Assembly (NCBI GenBank): GCA_016800925.1
Contig: JABCPU010000079.1
Span: 150,835-214,834, forward strand
Direction of reading: 5' to 3'
DNA length: 64,000 nt
Origin: Suillus spraguei
Taxonomy: Eukaryota > Basidiomycota > Agaricomycetes > Boletales > Suillaceae
Below the pieces are notes generated by a model. The model had not been told where the DNA came from. It ran no database searches and saw only the letters and a list, made by a program, of their open reading frames with translations. Made by a program: the position numbers and the translations under genes. The number at the start of each line of letters is the position of its first letter. The stretch's first letter is position 1. Below are positions 32,728 to 42,400 of this stretch, piece after piece.

Positions 32728-33576
32728 ATGACTACTACGGCTACCACCAAAGATTTTGAATATAAAATTGGTCTCCCAACTGCTTTTGACGGAGATCGCG
32801 ACAATTCCCTGGAATTCATTCTATCATGCAACCTATACTTTGACATCAATGAAAAGTTCTATACTACCAACAAACAAAAGATCATTTTCATTACGTCCTT
32901 CATGACGGAGAAGAATGCCAAATCTTGGAAAGAGCAATTTCTCGTTCACGCCCAATCAGTTGACACTTCTGGACAGAAAGTCGGTTATGGGACGATGAAA
33001 GATTTCATGAAGAGCTTCAACAAAGCTTTCGAACCAGTAGATTCTGTAGGAACTGCATTAACGAAGCTCAGGGACCTCAAACAAGGAAGCAGCGATCTCC
33101 AAACCTATATCACTGACTTTGAGGCACTTGCAGCTAAACCTCATATCACCGATAATGCAATGAAGATCCAGTTCTTCCAAGACGGTCTTAACCTAGGTAT
33201 CTTAACCAAACTCTTCACGCCAGGCGACGTCCCAGATGTATTCCGCAACATTGTATCACAATGCATCTCCATCGACAACTCCCACCAACACCTTCTGGCA
33301 TTGCGAGCACACCACGCTCTGCAGAAGAAAAAGAACTATGGAAATGCGCATTACACACCCAGTCACGATTCAAACGCAATGGTTGTAGATCGAATCTCTG
33401 ATATGGAAAGATCCAAGTGCATGAAAAAAGGACAATGCTTTGGATGCAAGGAGACGGGACATCGTATTGGTAACTGTCCTGAAAGGAAGAAGAAGACTCC
33501 GCTCCGTCAAATGGAACTCAAAGAAATTCAAGATGAAGAAGACGAAACTGTGAGACGAATTGTAGAGGATTTTTAA
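32728..33576 (+). CDS. gag: Gag of old chromovirus, open frame
   Basis: 282 residues from ATG 32728 to TAA 33574-33576. The N-terminal part carries the KIGLPTAFDGDRDN entry motif and FMTEKNAKSWKEQF. The C-terminal part carries one CCHC knuckle, CFGCKETGHRIGNC (C-x2-C-x4-H-x4-C), followed by Lys-rich sequence. It is the capsid/nucleocapsid precursor that packages element RNA. The stop codon abuts a T-run (33570-33574), and homology with the young element continues directly in the -1 frame, so pol was probably reached by -1 slippage. It is still open although the rest of the element is dead. Confidence 0.85.
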   Translation: MTTTATTKDFEYKIGLPTAFDGDRDNSLEFILSCNLYFDINEKFYTTNKQKIIFITSFMTEKNAKSWKEQFLVHAQSVDTSGQKVGYGTMKDFMKSFNKAFEPVDSVGTALTKLRDLKQGSSDLQTYITDFEALAAKPHITDNAMKIQFFQDGLNLGILTKLFTPGDVPDVFRNIVSQCISIDNSHQHLLALRAHHALQKKKNYGNAHYTPSHDSNAMVVDRISDMERSKCMKKGQCFGCKETGHRIGNCPERKKKTPLRQMELKEIQDEEDETVRRIVEDF

Positions 33577-34400
33577 CTTGGAGAAACAAAGATTTGACGT
33601 ATGTTTCTCCAAATGTATTACTAAGACTTGTACGTGCTGTAGGTGAAAGAAAATAACTTTGTATCCCTATCACCCTTCACTCACGCACTCGCTTAAAATC
33701 CGTCGACACTACCACTGTTATCAACTCTGGCGCAGCAGGAACGTTCATTTCTGAGGAGTTTGTGAAACTCCATCAAATCACACAACGAAAACTTAAAACA
33801 CCATTTCAAGTTACTACGGCAGATGGAACTCTTATCAAAGGAGGGCCAATCACGCATTACTGTCTCCTAGTGGTAAAAAGTGATGAATGAACTATGTATG
33901 GAAAGTTCAATATCACTAAACTTGGACGAAGAGATCAAATCCTTCTGGGAATACCATGGTTATGTGCCATGAACCCAAGTATAGATTGGACCACCGAAAC
34001 ACTTGCCCTCCAATGAACAACGAAGTCTAATGAGATTGAACAAGACTTGGATACAGATTGGAAGAAGAACAGGCTACCTCCTGCTTTTCCTTGCCACACC
34101 AAGAAATGGCAAAATTTGAAACTTCCAAAACTCATCATCGCTCCTTCCATTAACATCCCTGATGAACTCATAATCGACAACTCTTCTCCACGAGTAAAAA
34201 TACCACAGCGCCCCCCATCACCCATTCCTCGTGTAGAAAAACGAAAGAACGAGTCTGAACCAGAATCTCGACCACCTCCATCACAGCCCGTCGAACAATG
34301 ACCAGCTGAGGAGCAACAACAAGGGAAGTGGAAACCAGACGACGATCTCGGAGGACGAGCTCATAATATCCCAAAGTTAACTAAGTACTTCGTACCGCCA
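33577..34400 (+). pseudogene. Protease and linker relic of old chromovirus
   Basis: Directly after gag the -1 frame encodes the same residues as the young element up to a stop near 33655. The aspartic protease motif follows as N-S-G-A-A-G (Asn codon 33723-33725), lacking the catalytic Asp. Stops and shifts interrupt the linker; a Pro-rich piece is open at 34047-34301. Confidence 0.8.
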
Positions 34401-34403
34401 AAG

Positions 34404-35714
34404 TTGTTCACCCCTTCCGCCCAAGAAATGCCTGATCAGGATGAACCCATGACGTCCACAATACCTACCGAAGAAGATGAACAATTCAACACAATGCAGG
34501 ATGTTCGGCATGCACCGGAAGTACACGAAATTTCTTCTTACAAGCTCGGAGATGGAGAGTTCCTTGTGGAGTATGACACTGATGGCATTAGCATGAGAAT
34601 CATTGAAGAAGTATCCATGGATACACCCCTCACACGTGATGGAACTTCTCGACTTGAACAACTCCCTAACCATTCCACAATCTCCCTTTCTCCCCCAAAA
34701 TACAGTAATCAAGCTCAGGAATTCGCCACTGATGAGAAGGAAAAGAAAAAGAAAACCTTTGAGGAATTGGTCCCGGAATACTTACATGACTTTGCAGACA
34801 TCTTTGCTAAAGATGGTCTGAACAAACTACCCCCCGAACGCCCTGGTATTGATCATCGTATTGATACCAAACCCGGTTTCATCCCTCATACGTCTAAGGT
34901 TTATCCATTGTCAGAAAAAGAACGCGCTTCTGTTAAAACGTTTATCGACAAAAATCTTGCGAAAGGCTTCATCTCAGAATCAAAGTCACCTCAAGCTAGT
35001 GGCTTCTTCTTTGTAGGAAAGAAGAGTGGAGAATTGCGTCCCTGTCAAGACTATCACTACATCAATGATTGGACAGTCAAGAACGCTTACCTGCTTCCAC
35101 TTCCCATTTCTCTTGTCGCATGCCTTCACAACGCACAATTCTTTATGAAAATGGATATTCGGTCCGGTTACAACAATATTCGCATCCATCCAGAAGATCG
35201 CTGGAAAGCAGCATTTACTACGGAATTTGGCCTCTTTGAACTGAATGTCATGTTCTTCGGCCTTTGCAACTCCCCGGCAACTTTCCAAGCATATATGAAT
35301 CGTACCTTCCAGCAAGAAATCAATGAAGGATGGATGGTTATTTACATGGATTATATCCTGATCTTCTCCACGACAATGGCAGAACACCATGAACAGACCA
35401 GACAAGTTTTGATGAAAATACGAAACGAACACTTATTCCTGAAACCGGAAAAATGTACCTTCGATGCAGAAGAAATGGAATACCTTGGAATGATAATCCG
35501 CCCCAGACAAGTTGCTATGGACACCGCCAAAACCAAGGGAATTGCCGAATGGCCAATTCCGAAATCAGTAAGAGATGTTCGGTCATTCCTTGGCTTCTGC
35601 AACTTCTACCGCACGTTCATTTCCCACTACTCTGATATTGCACGACCCCTCATCAATCTAACAATACTCCCTTCCTTTGGACGACTCAATGTCAGGATAC
35701 CTTCCAAGATTTAA
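34404..35714 (+). pseudogene. Reverse transcriptase relic of old chromovirus
   Basis: An open frame of 436 residues covers a linker and the reverse transcriptase fingers and palm. The FFVGKKSGELRPCQDY and MDIRSGYNNI segments are present, but the catalytic box is YMDY (Tyr codon 35352-35354) instead of YMDD. The same change is in the left-arm copy. The frame ends by a shift near 35660. No active polymerase is expected. Confidence 0.88.
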
Positions 35715-36488
35715 AAGAACACTTTATCAAACAGCCGGTACTTCGCAATCCAGAGCCATCTCAGCAATTTGTGGTCGCAACTGATGCTTCTCTTGTAGCA
35801 ACTGGAGGTGTCTTATTGCAAACTGATGAAAACGGCATTTATCACCCATGCACCTACTTGTCCCAGTCGTTAAACCCAGCGGAGCACAACTATCAAATTT
35901 TCGATCGGGAGTTACTTGCAGTTATCCGCACATTAAATGAATGGTGTTACTATCTCGAAGGGAGCGCCCATACTGTCCTCATCTTCACTGATCACAAAAA
36001 CCTTCTGTACTTCCGTACTGCACCAAAGTTAACTCGATAACAAGCTTGCTGGCAATTGACGTTGTCACTCTTTGACATTGAACTACATCATGTTGCAGGC
36101 ACTAAACTAGCTGCTCCAGATGCTTTCTCATGTCGCCCGGATCATGATGATGGTTCTCGTGATAATGAAGACACTGTGCTTCTTCCTGATTCCCTGTTTG
36201 TCCGGCTTATTGATAATGATCTACTTGATGTATTGGCTACTTCTGATCCATTGGACGACCCTGTATTCAAAATGGCATCAGATGCACTAGATGGTGTTTG
36301 TCTTCCTCCCATGAAGTTGGCCTTGTCCGATTGGAAGATCGATCGTGACGTACTCTATTTCAAGAACCATGCTTACATTCCTCCCGTTCATCATGCTGCT
36401 ATCCTCAATCGCTATCATGATCATATCACTGCTGGTCATCCTGGCCATTTCAAGACTGAAGAACTTGTTAAACGGGAAGCTTGGTGGC
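35715..36488 (+). pseudogene. RNase H and start of integrase relic
   Basis: Frames 35771-36040 and 36056-36488 continue pol: DASLVATGGVL and the FTDHKNLLYF step of RNase H, a stop at 36038-36040, then the HHCC integrase zinc region. The sequence breaks at REAWW, where LTR-D is inserted; the integrase continues at 37263. Confidence 0.85.
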
Positions 36489-37257
36489 TGTCATATACCA
36501 TACTTCTAATCTCAGATCCGATCATATCCGTCCAGATCCGATCGTTTCCATATCCGTCCGGTCCACAGATCCTGTCCGGACCACCCTTCCGAATGTACTC
36601 ACTTCTCGCACCTTAACTCCCTGGTGAACATCTGCGTCTATCTCCTTTCGTCATTTCTCCTACTACCGGTACTCCGGCTGTTTATATTTCCGTCCTGTGT
36701 TACTGATCCGTTTCCTGTGTTCATTTCCAATTCATGCTTACTGATCCGCTGTGCAATAACTAATAGACTTCTGTTACACTTCGTACATAGCCCTCGGTCC
36801 CGGACTTGCTAATTATCCGTCTTAGATACTTACTGTATATAAACCACTTGTAGATCTCCGTAGAACCTTAGTTCGAATATCATCTTAGATTCTACTCATT
36901 CTGCCTCCTCCGGACTTAAGCCACTCTCCGCTTTAAGTCACCTTCCGAGACTTAGGATTGACTCCTATAGTCCATACCTCCGACTCTATCTTCGGATAGT
37001 CCATCTCCGTTAGTTTCTAGTTAGGAACTCGTTCCGAAACTAGCCTTAATCTCTGTCCTCTCCTTACGTTCCAAATTACCTTCGGACGTGTTATATCCGA
37101 CACCTTCGGACACCCGGATCCGTCACGCAACCCCTTCCGGGTCTTCGGACAAATAACTCCTCCCTGAAATAAGGGGCATTACTCGAGAAAGGGGCACAGT
37201 GTACGAACTGAGGCCAAAGCCCTTCGGATCTCTCTACCCTTGAGTACAGTCTTAACA
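36489..37257 (-). mobile_element. Solo LTR-D with 5-bp target duplication
   Basis: 769 bp with TGTTAAGACTG...GTATATGACA termini on the minus strand, flanked by GTGGC on both sides (36484-36488 and 37258-37262). It splits the integrase zinc region of the old element. The sequence is rich in TCCG/CGGA words. No internal region, so it is a solo LTR of a family not otherwise present here, apart from the fragment at 29572-29664. Confidence 0.9.
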
Positions 37258-37262
37258 GTGGC

Positions 37263-37432
37263 CCTCTATGGGTGCCTATATCCGTAAATATGTCGAGGGT
37301 TGCGCCCTTTGTCAGCAAATGAAGTCGGACACCCATCCGGTCCGCCCTCCCCTTGTGCCCATTCCTTCCTCCACTACCTGCCCTTTTTCGCACATCTCTA
37401 TTGATTTGATCACTGACCTCCCCATGTCAGGG
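37263..37432 (+). pseudogene. Integrase piece of old element between two insertions
   Basis: It encodes the rest of the HHCC zinc region (EGCALCQQMK) and the start of the catalytic core (DLITDLPMSG). It is cut at 37432 by the young element and continues at 45007. Confidence 0.88.
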
Positions 37433-37908
37433 TGTTACGAACTGGGGTGGCGTCACCAGCGACAGTGAAAAGACACAGACGGTCTGCTGGGAAGTTCCTA
37501 CAATGCCCAAAAGAGGACAAGGTGAAAGTACAAGGAACGCGTTCCGAGTACGATCAAGGGTTCAGCCTCAAAGACAAGTCTAAGAGGTAACCGTGAGAAT
37601 AGAGACTAAGGCTAAGGAGTGCTTAGACTTAGAGACGATTCAAGACGACTTAGGTTGGAGACCTAAGCAAAGGATGTTCCAGGTAAAACCCAGTAAGATT
37701 AAAGTAAGGAATTTACTACAAGTACACTGTGCTTAAATAGGCCAATATGTGCGCACAGACCAAGTAACCGTGAGAATGTAACTGCGTATCCTAATAAGGA
37801 AGGCATGTGTTGTACAGATGCATTGAGCATATAAGGCAAAGTCATGTGACACGTTATACAAGTAAAGAAACAAAGGGAAAATGAATAGGGGCACGTACAA
37901 CTGTAACA
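37433..37908 (-). repeat. LTR-A, 3' LTR of young element
   Basis: 476 bp with TGTTAC/GTAACA ends. Against the 5' LTR it keeps CpG at the three sites where the partner has TG or CA (near 37552, 37560 and 37750). Confidence 0.94.
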
Positions 37909-37925
37909 TTACCCCTGTATTACGG

Positions 37926-37944
37926 TGAAAGTCACCGACTTTCA
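37926..37944 (-). other. Hairpin at ORF3b stop, young element
   Basis: An 8-bp stem with a 3-base loop, overlapping the TGA stop of ORF3b and about 18 bp before the 3' LTR. The old element has the same hairpin with two paired substitutions (47542-47560). Confidence 0.6.
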
Positions 37945-38388
37945 AACATCTCTATTGTCATCATAGACGGGATCATAATCATCATAGTTGGCGACATCTT
38001 CGTCAGCGGCAGATCCTCCTAGCATGTAAGCCGCTTCCTCTTCTGCTACAGTTCTCGCCCGTCGACCTTCCTTTCGTCGTCGACGGTTAATAAGATACTG
38101 TTCCCACCTACGCAGTGCATCATAGAATCCATCATCCTTCCAGGTGAGCGTAAATGGAGGTTCCCCATGACGTTGAGGGCAATAAATGGATAGATGGGTA
38201 GGAGCGTGTCGCAGGCAAATTTGGCACTGGTAGTCAGGACAATTCTTTTGCCTATGTCCGGTGATGCTGCAGATTCGGCATTTCATGTTTTCGTCGGTGT
38301 TGGAGGTGGACATACGTAATGGTGATGGTGAGATAATAGGTGGAGGACTAGTGGATCTGGCACGCTTCTTCCCTTTCTTTCGTGTCAT
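37942..38388 (-). CDS. ORF3b, double zinc-knuckle protein
   Basis: 148 residues from ATG 38388, starting inside the end of ORF3a, or reached from it by frameshift or splicing. A Lys/Arg-rich start (MTRKKGKKRARS) suggests nucleic-acid or nuclear targeting. Then come CRICSITGHRQKNC (C-x2-C-x4-H-x4-C) and CQICLRHAPTHLSIYC (C-x2-C-x6-H-x4-C), FTLTWKDDGFYDALRRWE, and an acidic Asp/Tyr-rich tail. The old element keeps all these blocks in broken frames (47190-47545). The element's own Gag already has a knuckle, so this is a second nucleocapsid-like protein. Role inferred only. Confidence 0.78.
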   Translation of the reverse strand: MTRKKGKKRARSTSPPPIISPSPLRMSTSNTDENMKCRICSITGHRQKNCPDYQCQICLRHAPTHLSIYCPQRHGEPPFTLTWKDDGFYDALRRWEQYLINRRRRKEGRRARTVAEEEAAYMLGGSAADEDVANYDDYDPVYDDNRDV

Positions 38389-39412
38389 GTGTTTTTAAGG
38401 CAAGGTTATTCTCGCATCGAAGCTGTGCTTGTTGTTTACTGGTCAGCATGTACACGGAGGCGGGGAGGTCGGGAGTAGTCCCTCGTTCAGCAACCGCAAG
38501 AAGTTCAGTAGAGGAGGAAGGGGAGGTGATACCGAAGTCTTTTACTAAGACTGGGGAGACGGGATCCATTGGACCAAATGATAGCGGGATAGACATGGGA
38601 GGATGAATGTGAAGGTCGCGAAAACGGGGACCTAGCGCTATTAATTTGGCTATGGGAATTCCTAACCTTTTTGCAGCTTCACACTGTTCCTCTGTGCAAG
38701 GCTCGTATAACCATGTAGGATGGTCATGAGAGATTACAATGGACGACGATGAAGTCGATTGTTCGATGGGAGATGGGGTTCGGGGAGCAGCGAGGTCGGC
38801 TTGTGTTTGTTGCAAATCAGTGATGGCTTCTTCTACTAAGTTTCTGGCTGCTCTGGTTTCAGCAACTGATTGCTGGATGGTTTCGACGACTGCATTAGTG
38901 AGCTGCCCGATCTCCTGGACAGCAGTGCATAAGCCAGCAAGGGCATCAACACTAGAATACATGCGCGAAGCAGGGGGTGCTGGAATAGGAAGTGGTGCAT
39001 CTTCCTGCGGAGAGGGAGGTCGAGCAACACCTGCTCGACGTTCGGCCACGATGTGAATAGCTTCTTTAACATCATTTTTAAAGGAACCGGGAAGCAGCAA
39101 CATAGCATAAGAATGAATGCGTTTCTGAAGATGTAAGAAGCGTTGACAATAGGTAATGTCTGTGGTTTCATTAGCAGTGATTTCGATGAGGGCAGCAGTA
39201 CGGATGATGTTGATGAGGAGGAGAGCCGGAAAGGCACCTCTTTCTGTGAGGATTCTTTCAATTTCAAGGGCGTGTCCTTCACACAGAAGGGTGGATTCAA
39301 CGTAGGAGGTGTTGTCGATTTCAGTGGTGAGGGATCCATAGTGTTCAGCATCGGAGTCGGAGTCATTGTTGGCAACGGTGATGGGGGTGATGTAGGCAGT
39401 GGGAAATGACAT
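38348..39412 (-). CDS. ORF3a, extra chromovirus protein downstream of pol
   Basis: 354 residues from ATG 39412, 55 bp after the pol stop. It begins MSFPTAYITPIT, then has a conserved block (LCEGHALEIERILTERGAF, LLINIIRTAALIE, AIHIVAERRAGVARPPSP). After a Pro-rich linker a helical middle part follows (QTQADL, Pro/Ser-rich SSSSIV) and a C-terminal stretch. The same ORF stands at the same place in the old, divergent element (46043 on). No signal peptide, transmembrane segment or enzyme motif is seen, so it is not an obvious envelope protein. It overlaps ORF3b by 41 bases in a +1-shifted frame. Function unknown. Confidence 0.8.
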   Translation of the reverse strand: MSFPTAYITPITVANNDSDSDAEHYGSLTTEIDNTSYVESTLLCEGHALEIERILTERGAFPALLLINIIRTAALIEITANETTDITYCQRFLHLQKRIHSYAMLLLPGSFKNDVKEAIHIVAERRAGVARPPSPQEDAPLPIPAPPASRMYSSVDALAGLCTAVQEIGQLTNAVVETIQQSVAETRAARNLVEEAITDLQQTQADLAAPRTPSPIEQSTSSSSIVISHDHPTWLYEPCTEEQCEAAKRLGIPIAKLIALGPRFRDLHIHPPMSIPLSFGPMDPVSPVLVKDFGITSPSSSTELLAVAERGTTPDLPASVYMLTSKQQAQLRCENNLALKTHDTKEREEACQIH

Positions 39413-39466
39413 TTCAATGGTGATAGTTGATCAAATGCTAGTGCGAGTTGATTGACTGAAGGATAA

Positions 39467-42400
39467 TCAGAGGGCGTGTTGCTTCTTATAAGCATTCAAG
39501 ATTCGAGCGGAGTTCTTCAAGTTCCTTTCTGGGAGCCATTCATTATCTCCCGATGAATATCCTTTCCAGGAAACAAGATAACATCGGCGAGTGCCGGTTC
39601 CTTTGTGAGAAAGAATTGCTTCTACTTCATATTCTTCTTCTTCTTCGATGATGTCAGGTGGTGCTTCGGGGAAGTTCGGCCCGTGTACATCCGTTTTGCT
39701 ATAGGATGATAAGACAGAAGTGTGGAACGTGGGATGAATTTTCCACTGCGGAGGGAGTTCGAGTGTGAACGTGATGGGAGATAAGACATCGATGATCGGG
39801 AAAGGTCCGTATCGCTTTGGGGCGAGTTTCCTTGATGGGAGTTTAAGTCTAAGATTGGCGGCAGATAGCCAAACCTTATCTCCAATCTTCCATGGGGTGT
39901 ACTTATCTCCTCGGGATCGTTCAGCCATTGTCTGCATTGCAATGTTATGACAGGCGATTGCTTCTTCTCTTATCTTCTGCAGAGATCGTACTCGATCTTC
40001 TGCTGCGGGGACGGATGAGTCAGGAATAAGGTGGGGGATAGCGCGTGGTTCATATCCCATTATTAGATAGAAAGGTGATGCATTCCTTGCATCATGTTTT
40101 CGGTGATTGTGGACGAATTCAGCGATTGGTAGGTGTTCTACCCAATCTTCAGGGTTGTTGCGGCAATAGATGCATAGATATGTTTCGAGTTCTTGATTTA
40201 GCCTTTCAGTTTGACCATCAGTCTGTAGGTGATAAGCTGTGGATGGAGCGATGATGTAGTCGAGAAGTCGGGCAAGTTCCTTAGAGAAGCGAGATAGGAA
40301 CTGTGGGCCTCGATCCGATATAACTTTGTCATGGAGTCCAAATCGACGGTAGACGTGTTTCAAAAATAGTTTAGCAACGCCTTCGGAAGTGATGGTTTTC
40401 AAACAAGGGATAGTAATTACCCCCTTCGTAAGGCCATGGTCTACCACGACCATGATACTGTCAAAGCCACCAGAAACAGGGAGGTCAGTGATAAGGTCAA
40501 CAGAGACCTGGGAGAAAGGTCGAGTTGCAGATGAGGGGATCGGAGTGAGCGGTGGGCGAACAGGATGTGTATCTGCTTTCATCTGCTGGCAAAGGGCGCA
40601 CCCTTCTACATATTTCCGAATGTAGGAGCCCATAGCGGGCCACCAAGCCTCTCGTTTAACAAGCTCTTCTGTTTTGAATCTACCGGGATGACCCGCGGTA
40701 GGATGATCATGATACCTTTTCAGGATATCGGAGCGATGCGCCGGTGGAATATAGGCGCGATTCTTAAAATAGAGGACGTTCTCCTCAATCTTCCAGTCGG
40801 AGAGTGCCGATTTCATAGGGGGAAGGCACACGCCATCAAGGGCATCAGACGCCGTCTTGAAGACAGGGTCGTCGAGGGGGTCAGAAGATGACAGCACATC
40901 CTTCAAGTCGGTGTCAATAAGACGAACGAATAGAGCGTCAGGGAGGAGAGTCTGGTCTTCGTTATCGTCTTTGCCGGAATTGTAGTCAGGCCGGCGAGAT
41001 AGTGCATCAGGTACTGCTAATTTAGTACCTGCAACATGATGCAGTTCAATGTCATAAATAGACAAAATCAGTTGCCAACGTGCTTGGCGGCGGGTAAGCT
41101 TCTGTGCACTTCTAAAGTACAGAAGGTTCTTGTGGTCGGTGAATACCAAGACAGGGTGTGAGTTTCCTTCGAGATAATGATGCCATTCGTTCAATGCCCA
41201 GATCACGGCAAGGAGTTCCCGATCAAAGATCTGGTAATTGCGTTCCGCAGGGTTTAAAGACTGCGAGAGGTACGCGCATGGGTGATAAACGCCATTCTCA
41301 TCAGTCTGCAGGAGAACTCCGCCAGTTGCTATGAGTGAAGCATCGGTAGCGATAGCAAATTGTCGGGCAGGATCAGGGTTACGGAGCACCAGTTGGGACG
41401 TGAAGCGTCGTTTCAATTCTTCAAAGGTGTCCATACATTCGGTTGACCAATCAAAGGCCTTATCTTTCTTTGTTAGATCGATAAGAGGTCTGGCGATGTC
41501 AGAATAGTGGGAAATGAATGTGCGGTAGAAGTTGCAAAATCCTAGGAATGACCGAACATCTTTTACAGATTTCGGAACTGGCCATTCGGAGATTCCCTTG
41601 GTCTTGGCGGTATCCATAGCAACTTGTCCGGGGTGAATTATCATTCCGAGGTATTCCACTTCTTCTGCATCGAAGGTGCATTTCTCCGGTTTTAAGAATA
41701 GATGTTCTTTTCGTATTTTCATCAAAACCCGTCTTGTCCATTCGCGATGTTCTTCCATAGTTGTAGAAAAGATCAAGATATCGTCCATGTAGATAACCAT
41801 CCATCCTTCATTGATTTCCTGCTGGAAAGTGCGATTCATGTATGCTTGGAAAGTTGCTGGGGAATTGCAGAGGCCAAAGAACATGACGTTCGGTTCAAAG
41901 AGGCCGAACTCCGTAGTAAAGGCAGCTTTCCAGCGATCATCGGGGTGAATGTGAATGTTGTTATAGCCGGACTGGATATCCAATTTCGTAAAGAACTGCG
42001 CTCCGTGAAGACGTGCGACCAAGGAGATAGGGAGTGGGAGCGGATAGGCGTTTTTGACTGTCCAATCATTGATGTAGCGATAATCTTGACAGGGACGCAA
42101 TTCTCCACTCTTCTTTCGCACAAAGAAGAAGCCACTGGCTTGGGGTGACTTTGATTCTGAGATGAAACCTTTCGCAACGTTTTCATTGATAAACGTTTTG
42201 ACGGCGGCGCGTTCTTTTTCTGATAGCGGGTAGACCTTAGACGTACGGGGAATGAAACCGGGTTTAGTATCAATCCGATGATCAATACCAGGGCGTTCGG
42301 GGGGTAGTTTGTTCAGTCCGTCTTTGGCAAAGACGTCTGCGAAGTCATGTAAATAGTCCAGGACCAATTCTTCGAAGGATTTCTTTTTCTTTTCTTTTTC

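Larger units (their letters stand above)
23818..36296. repeat. Right arm of giant inverted duplication
   Basis: This is the reverse-complement partner of the left arm. Sequence near the centre is almost identical over several hundred bases apart from small indels. Further out, substitutions of a few per cent are visible, mostly transitions. Arm-specific changes include a 93-bp LTR-D fragment (29572-29664) only here and a rearranged LTR-A remnant (28544-28628). Such private changes argue for an old genomic duplication and against a fold-back assembly artefact. Confidence 0.93.

Noticed and set aside
1..36296. Palindrome as a fold-back or chimeric assembly artefact
   Set aside because: The arms differ by scattered substitutions, independent stops and private insertions, which an artefact from one molecule would not produce.
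38382..39409. Plus-strand frames opposite ORF3a
   Set aside because: They are antisense shadows; ORF3a is conserved in a second element on its own strand.
37942..39412. ORF3 as a retroviral-type envelope gene
   Set aside because: Its position is right, but I see no signal peptide, transmembrane helix or Cys pattern of an envelope; zinc knuckles point elsewhere.
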